DNA of 7,778 nucleotides from Methanomassiliicoccales archaeon. Its GTDB lineage: Archaea; Thermoplasmatota; Thermoplasmata; Methanomassiliicoccales; Methanomethylophilaceae. Below the pieces are notes generated by a model. The model saw nothing but the letters and a program-made list of their open reading frames with translations. It ran no database searches and had not been told where the DNA came from. The stretch spans positions 1 to 7,778 of the forward strand of contig CAAFZG010000114.1 of the NCBI GenBank assembly GCA_900767505.1, given 5' to 3'. The position numbers and the translations under genes are program-made. Below are positions 4,849-7,778 of the stretch, one piece after another (position 1 is the stretch's first letter; each line of letters begins with the position of its first letter).

Positions 4849-7596
4849 ATGAAATGCAACTGTGAATGCAACAAGATCACGTCCGACATCGTCGAGCATG
4901 TCAGGTCCCTCATCGGAGGAGCCAAGTTCGTCGAGGCAGACGGAAAGTACGTTCTGAAGCCCGCCAACAACGATGACCTCGCAAAGGCCATCTCCGTCCT
5001 CACCGAGAACGGTGTGTCCGTGTCCCCCATGTGCAAGAAGGGAACCCATGGCGAGGGAGAAGTCCTCGTCGATGTCTCCGAGATGGCATCCATCGTCAAC
5101 CTCGACAAGGAGAACATGACCATCAGGGTCCAGGCCGGATGCAAGATCAAGGCCATCAGGAACGCCGCCGCCGATGCAGGATTCACACTCGGTGTCTACC
5201 CCGCTGGAGAGGACCCCACCGTCGAGGATTGGGTCTACGTCGAGGAGGCAGGCATCGGATCCTTCAAGTACGGCACTGTGAAGGACTCCGTCGAGAACAT
5301 CATCGCCGTCGCGGCCGACGGATCCGTCCTCGAGACCGGATACGACAACATCGGATACTACATGTCCGGACTCAACATGATCCAGACCCTCGCCGCCTCC
5401 GGCGGAAGGATCGGAATCATCACCGAGGTCACATTCAAGCTCCACCCTGCAGGCGTCACCAAGGCCGCGGCATACGATCTGCCCGGCAGCGACAAGATGC
5501 AGGAGGTCTTCCAGAAGATCGCTCAGAGCCCCTCTGTCAAGCCCCTTCAGATCTCGTTCAACACCAACACTGCGGTCATCGCCTTCCAGGGAGCCGAGGA
5601 GTTCGTCGACTTGGACCTGGCCATGCTCGACGAGATGATGACCGAGGCCGGAGCCACAAAGCTCGGCGACGAAGTCGTCCACGAGAAGTTCGACAACATC
5701 GAGACCGGAAAGTGCGTCTGCCCCACCGCCCCGACTATGTACATCCCTCTGAGGAACATGTCCGCATTCGTCGAGGCATGCAAGGGAATCGCATCCTTCA
5801 CCATCGCAGGAAATGTCCCCGACCGCAGCACCGTCGCAGTGAAGCTCTTCGAGGGCTCCGATGCAGACCTCGAAGCCGCCGCGGACAAAGCGGAGGAGCT
5901 CGAGGGAAGGGCCGGAACAAGGTGCCCCAGCAAGTACAGGGACGAGCCCACCAAGAGGTTCGTCAAGAGGATCGAGAGCGCATTCAAGGGTGCCGAGGTC
6001 GAGGAGGTCAAGCTCGACAGGACCGTCACCCCCGTCATCATCGACCAGCTCAGGGAGATCGTCGGAAAGGACAACGTCAGCGTCAGCGGAATGGACCGTG
6101 TCCTGTACAGCCACGACATGGCCCCCCTCCCGAAGGAGGCAGGTCTCGCATTCAAGAACGTCCCCGATGTCGTCGTCAGGCCCCAGACCGTTCTCCAGAT
6201 CTCCAAGGTCATGGAGCTCGCGTACAAGCACGGTATCCCGGTCACGCCCAGAGGCAACGCCTCCTGGGGACTCGGAGGATGCATGCCCACCAACGCCGGT
6301 ATCCTTCTCGACATGTCCTCCAAGATGAGGAACGTCGTCGAGATCGACAAGGAGAACCTCACCGTCAAGGTCCAGGGAGGATGCACATGGAAGAACCTCC
6401 TCGAGGCCTGCATGAAAGAGGGATACATCATCGGATCCTACCCCTCGTCCTTCCCGTCCGGAACCATCGGAGCATGGTACTCCACCAACGGTATGGGAAT
6501 CGGTTCCTACAAGTACGGATCCGCCAGGGAGAACGTCGTCAGCGCCGAGATCGTCGTCGACGACGGTTCCATCGTCACCACAGGATTCAAGGACACCGGA
6601 TCGTACAGGGCCTCTTTCAACCTGAACCAGTTCTTCTCCGGTGCCGAGGGTATCCTCGGTATCATCGGAACCATGACCTTCAGGATCTATCCCATGGGAC
6701 AGGTCAGGTGCCTCGCATACGAGTTCGATGCACTGAAGGACATGAACCAGCCCATCCAGGACCTCGTGGACCACCCGTCCGCCAGGCCTCTGCACGTCGC
6801 CTGGTCCGATTACCTCCACTTCGCCAACCAGAAGAGGGCCGGATGCCACGCACCCGATGTGTCCAACCTCTGGCTTGTCACCCTCCAGGGAGACGAGAAG
6901 CACAACGACCTCGAGGAGGCCGTGATCGACGCCATTGCCGAGAAGTCCGGCGGAAGGAAGATCGCCTCCGAGATCGCCGAGCACGAGTGGGAGGAGAGGT
7001 GCTACGAGTTCAGGGCCAGGAGGGTCGGAGTAGGAGAGATCCCCGGAGAGGTCATCGTTCCCACGAGGGCCTGGGGAGAGTTCACCGACACCTGCTACAA
7101 CGGATTCGAAGAGATGAAGATGGAGGCAGGAGGAGTCATCGGAGTCCTGGTCGACAGGAACACGGCTCTGTTCATGCCCTACTACTTCAAGGACGACGAG
7201 CTTCTGACCGGAATGCTCTCCTTCGGATTCAACTTCTACCTCGGAGACAAGGCGGCCAACTTCGGAGGAAGGACCACAGGATTCGGAGTCTTCTTCGCAT
7301 GGAACATGGATGTCATCCACGACTCCGCCACCGCTTCCATGGCCAGGGAGCTCAAGACCGTCCTCGATCCCCGCGATGTCGTCAGCCCCGGACACGTTGT
7401 CTGCGGTATGACAAGGTTCGGAGTCGACATGAACAAGGGACTCATGTCCATGGGCAGCGCTCTCATCCAGATCATGAAGAAGGTCATGCCCTCCGACAAG
7501 ACATTCGCCAAGAACCTCGAGAGGTTCAGATACGACGACCTCGAGGAGATGAAGGTCCTGGACCGTGTCCACAAACTGGGCGACGGAACCCAGTGA
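4849..7596 (+). CDS. Tandem GlcD-like FAD-binding oxidoreductase
   Basis: This 915-residue protein holds two fused GlcD/D-lactate-dehydrogenase-type FAD modules, about twice the usual ~460 residues. Module B (about 391-915) is canonical. It has the FAD loop TPRGNASWGLGGCMP (466-480), IDKENLTVKVQGGCTW (499-514), SGTIGAWYSTNGMGIGSYKYG (537-557) and the C-terminal LDPRDVVSPGHVVCG (839-853) typical of FAD-oxidase C-domains. Module A (1-390) repeats the pattern (LDKENMTIRVQAGCK 85-99, AGIGSFKYG 134-142) at an offset of about 415 residues, but has CKKGTHGEG (62-70) where the FAD loop should be. It therefore may not bind FAD. The N-terminus carries C3, C5 and C7. There is no iron-sulfur domain and no membrane segment. 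Relatives oxidise 2-hydroxyacids such as lactate or glycolate and hand electrons to HdrD-like subunits in this order, and the substrate here is unknown. Heavy GGA, AGG and ATC codon usage suggests high expression. The gene is monocistronic, with its own promoter and terminator. Confidence 0.87.
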   Translation: MKCNCECNKITSDIVEHVRSLIGGAKFVEADGKYVLKPANNDDLAKAISVLTENGVSVSPMCKKGTHGEGEVLVDVSEMASIVNLDKENMTIRVQAGCKIKAIRNAAADAGFTLGVYPAGEDPTVEDWVYVEEAGIGSFKYGTVKDSVENIIAVAADGSVLETGYDNIGYYMSGLNMIQTLAASGGRIGIITEVTFKLHPAGVTKAAAYDLPGSDKMQEVFQKIAQSPSVKPLQISFNTNTAVIAFQGAEEFVDLDLAMLDEMMTEAGATKLGDEVVHEKFDNIETGKCVCPTAPTMYIPLRNMSAFVEACKGIASFTIAGNVPDRSTVAVKLFEGSDADLEAAADKAEELEGRAGTRCPSKYRDEPTKRFVKRIESAFKGAEVEEVKLDRTVTPVIIDQLREIVGKDNVSVSGMDRVLYSHDMAPLPKEAGLAFKNVPDVVVRPQTVLQISKVMELAYKHGIPVTPRGNASWGLGGCMPTNAGILLDMSSKMRNVVEIDKENLTVKVQGGCTWKNLLEACMKEGYIIGSYPSSFPSGTIGAWYSTNGMGIGSYKYGSARENVVSAEIVVDDGSIVTTGFKDTGSYRASFNLNQFFSGAEGILGIIGTMTFRIYPMGQVRCLAYEFDALKDMNQPIQDLVDHPSARPLHVAWSDYLHFANQKRAGCHAPDVSNLWLVTLQGDEKHNDLEEAVIDAIAEKSGGRKIASEIAEHEWEERCYEFRARRVGVGEIPGEVIVPTRAWGEFTDTCYNGFEEMKMEAGGVIGVLVDRNTALFMPYYFKDDELLTGMLSFGFNFYLGDKAANFGGRTTGFGVFFAWNMDVIHDSATASMARELKTVLDPRDVVSPGHVVCGMTRFGVDMNKGLMSMGSALIQIMKKVMPSDKTFAKNLERFRYDDLEEMKVLDRVHKLGDGTQ

Positions 7597-7597
7597 G

Positions 7598-7644
7598 TTC
7601 TTTTAAAAACACATTCCCGCGCCCCTTCGGGGACGCGGGGTCTT
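7598..7644. terminator. Probable bidirectional terminator
   Basis: Right after the flavoprotein stop comes a T-rich tract (TTCTTTT, 7598-7604). Then follows a strong hairpin with CCCGCG (7616-7621) paired to CGCGGG (7634-7639), a C-A mismatch, three more GC pairs and a UUCG tetraloop (7626-7629). Read on the minus strand, the hairpin is followed by a run of T from the AAAAA at 7605-7609, so it could also end the convergent transposase transcript. Confidence 0.65.
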
Positions 7645-7667
7645 AGGGTCTGCTACGAGATAACTAA

Positions 7668-7778
7668 TTAAATTTCTCTAGGTAGTATACGGTAGTTCCA
7701 ATCACCGCGCCAATGTTCCTCAAACAGATTGAGATCACCCAATTCTTCGTCGGTGACTTTGATTCCCTTCTCATACTC
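7668..7778 (-). CDS. Transposase C-terminus, probably ISAzo13 family (partial)
   Basis: The last 36 codons of a minus-strand gene enter from the right edge and end at TAA (7668-7670). They read EYEKGIKVTDEELGDLNL, then FEEHWRGDWNYRILPREI. The pattern YxKGIKVTDEEL, about ten residues, then a (H/R)G(D/E)WNY motif close to the stop is, as I recall it, the C-terminal signature of ISAzo13-family DDE transposases, formerly called Rhodopirellula-type. The DDE catalytic residues lie outside the window, so whether the copy is intact cannot be judged. Codon choice (TTG, AAT, CGT, TTT) is more AT-rich than that of the mmp and flavoprotein genes, consistent with mobile DNA. No inverted repeat is visible between the stop and the hairpin at 7616-7639. 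Confidence 0.62.
   Translation of the reverse strand, partial: EYEKGIKVTDEELGDLNLFEEHWRGDWNYRILPREI

Noticed and set aside
4828..7572. A 914-residue open frame on the minus strand opposite the flavoprotein gene.
   Set aside because: It is a shadow of strong codon bias in the sense gene. The translation is a low-complexity run of D, G, V, L and E with no recognisable motifs and no ribosome site.

Overview
The window is archaeal and comes from a methanogen. Six consecutive genes encode methanogenesis marker proteins, which are essentially confined to organisms with methyl-coenzyme M reductase (MCR). They are followed by a large GlcD-type flavoprotein. This gene pairing, the GC-rich coding sequence, strong Shine-Dalgarno sites, AGG-dominated arginine usage and exclusive TGA stops fit the order Methanomassiliicoccales best, probably a gut-type Methanomethylophilaceae lineage. 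The order is an inference. No pylTSBCD, mcr or rRNA gene is present to fix the taxonomy.

Positions 1-28 are not genomic. They match the 3' end of the Illumina TruSeq universal adapter, so the left edge is an untrimmed contig end. It cuts into mmp3, of which only the C-terminal part remains.

Positions 30-4173 hold a tightly packed plus-strand operon, mmp3 (partial)-mmp6-mmp5-mmp15-mmp17-mmp7. Start and stop codons overlap at four junctions (ATGA, TGATG, ATGA and an 8-bp overlap), and the fifth gap is 9 nt. Mmp3, Mmp7 and Mmp17 are reported members of the ATP-dependent MCR activation complex with McrC and component A2. Mmp15 is an activase-type ATPase with the signature of 2-hydroxyacyl-CoA dehydratase activators. 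Mmp5 and Mmp6 are small cysteine-rich partners of unknown role. The operon ends in hairpins followed by ten T.

Positions 4174-4848 are a non-coding, AT-richer stretch. It holds two apparent minus-strand gene remnants (one resembling an ISL3-type transposase C-terminus), a five-unit 11-bp tandem repeat, an inverted plus direct repeat that looks like an operator, a TATA-like element and the leader of the next gene.

Positions 4849-7596 encode a 915-residue protein made of two tandem GlcD-like FAD modules. The first module has lost the usual flavin-binding loop. Related proteins in this order are thought to feed electrons to HdrD-like subunits. A hairpin with a UUCG tetraloop follows. The last ~110 bases hold the C-terminus of a minus-strand transposase, probably ISAzo13 family, running off the window.
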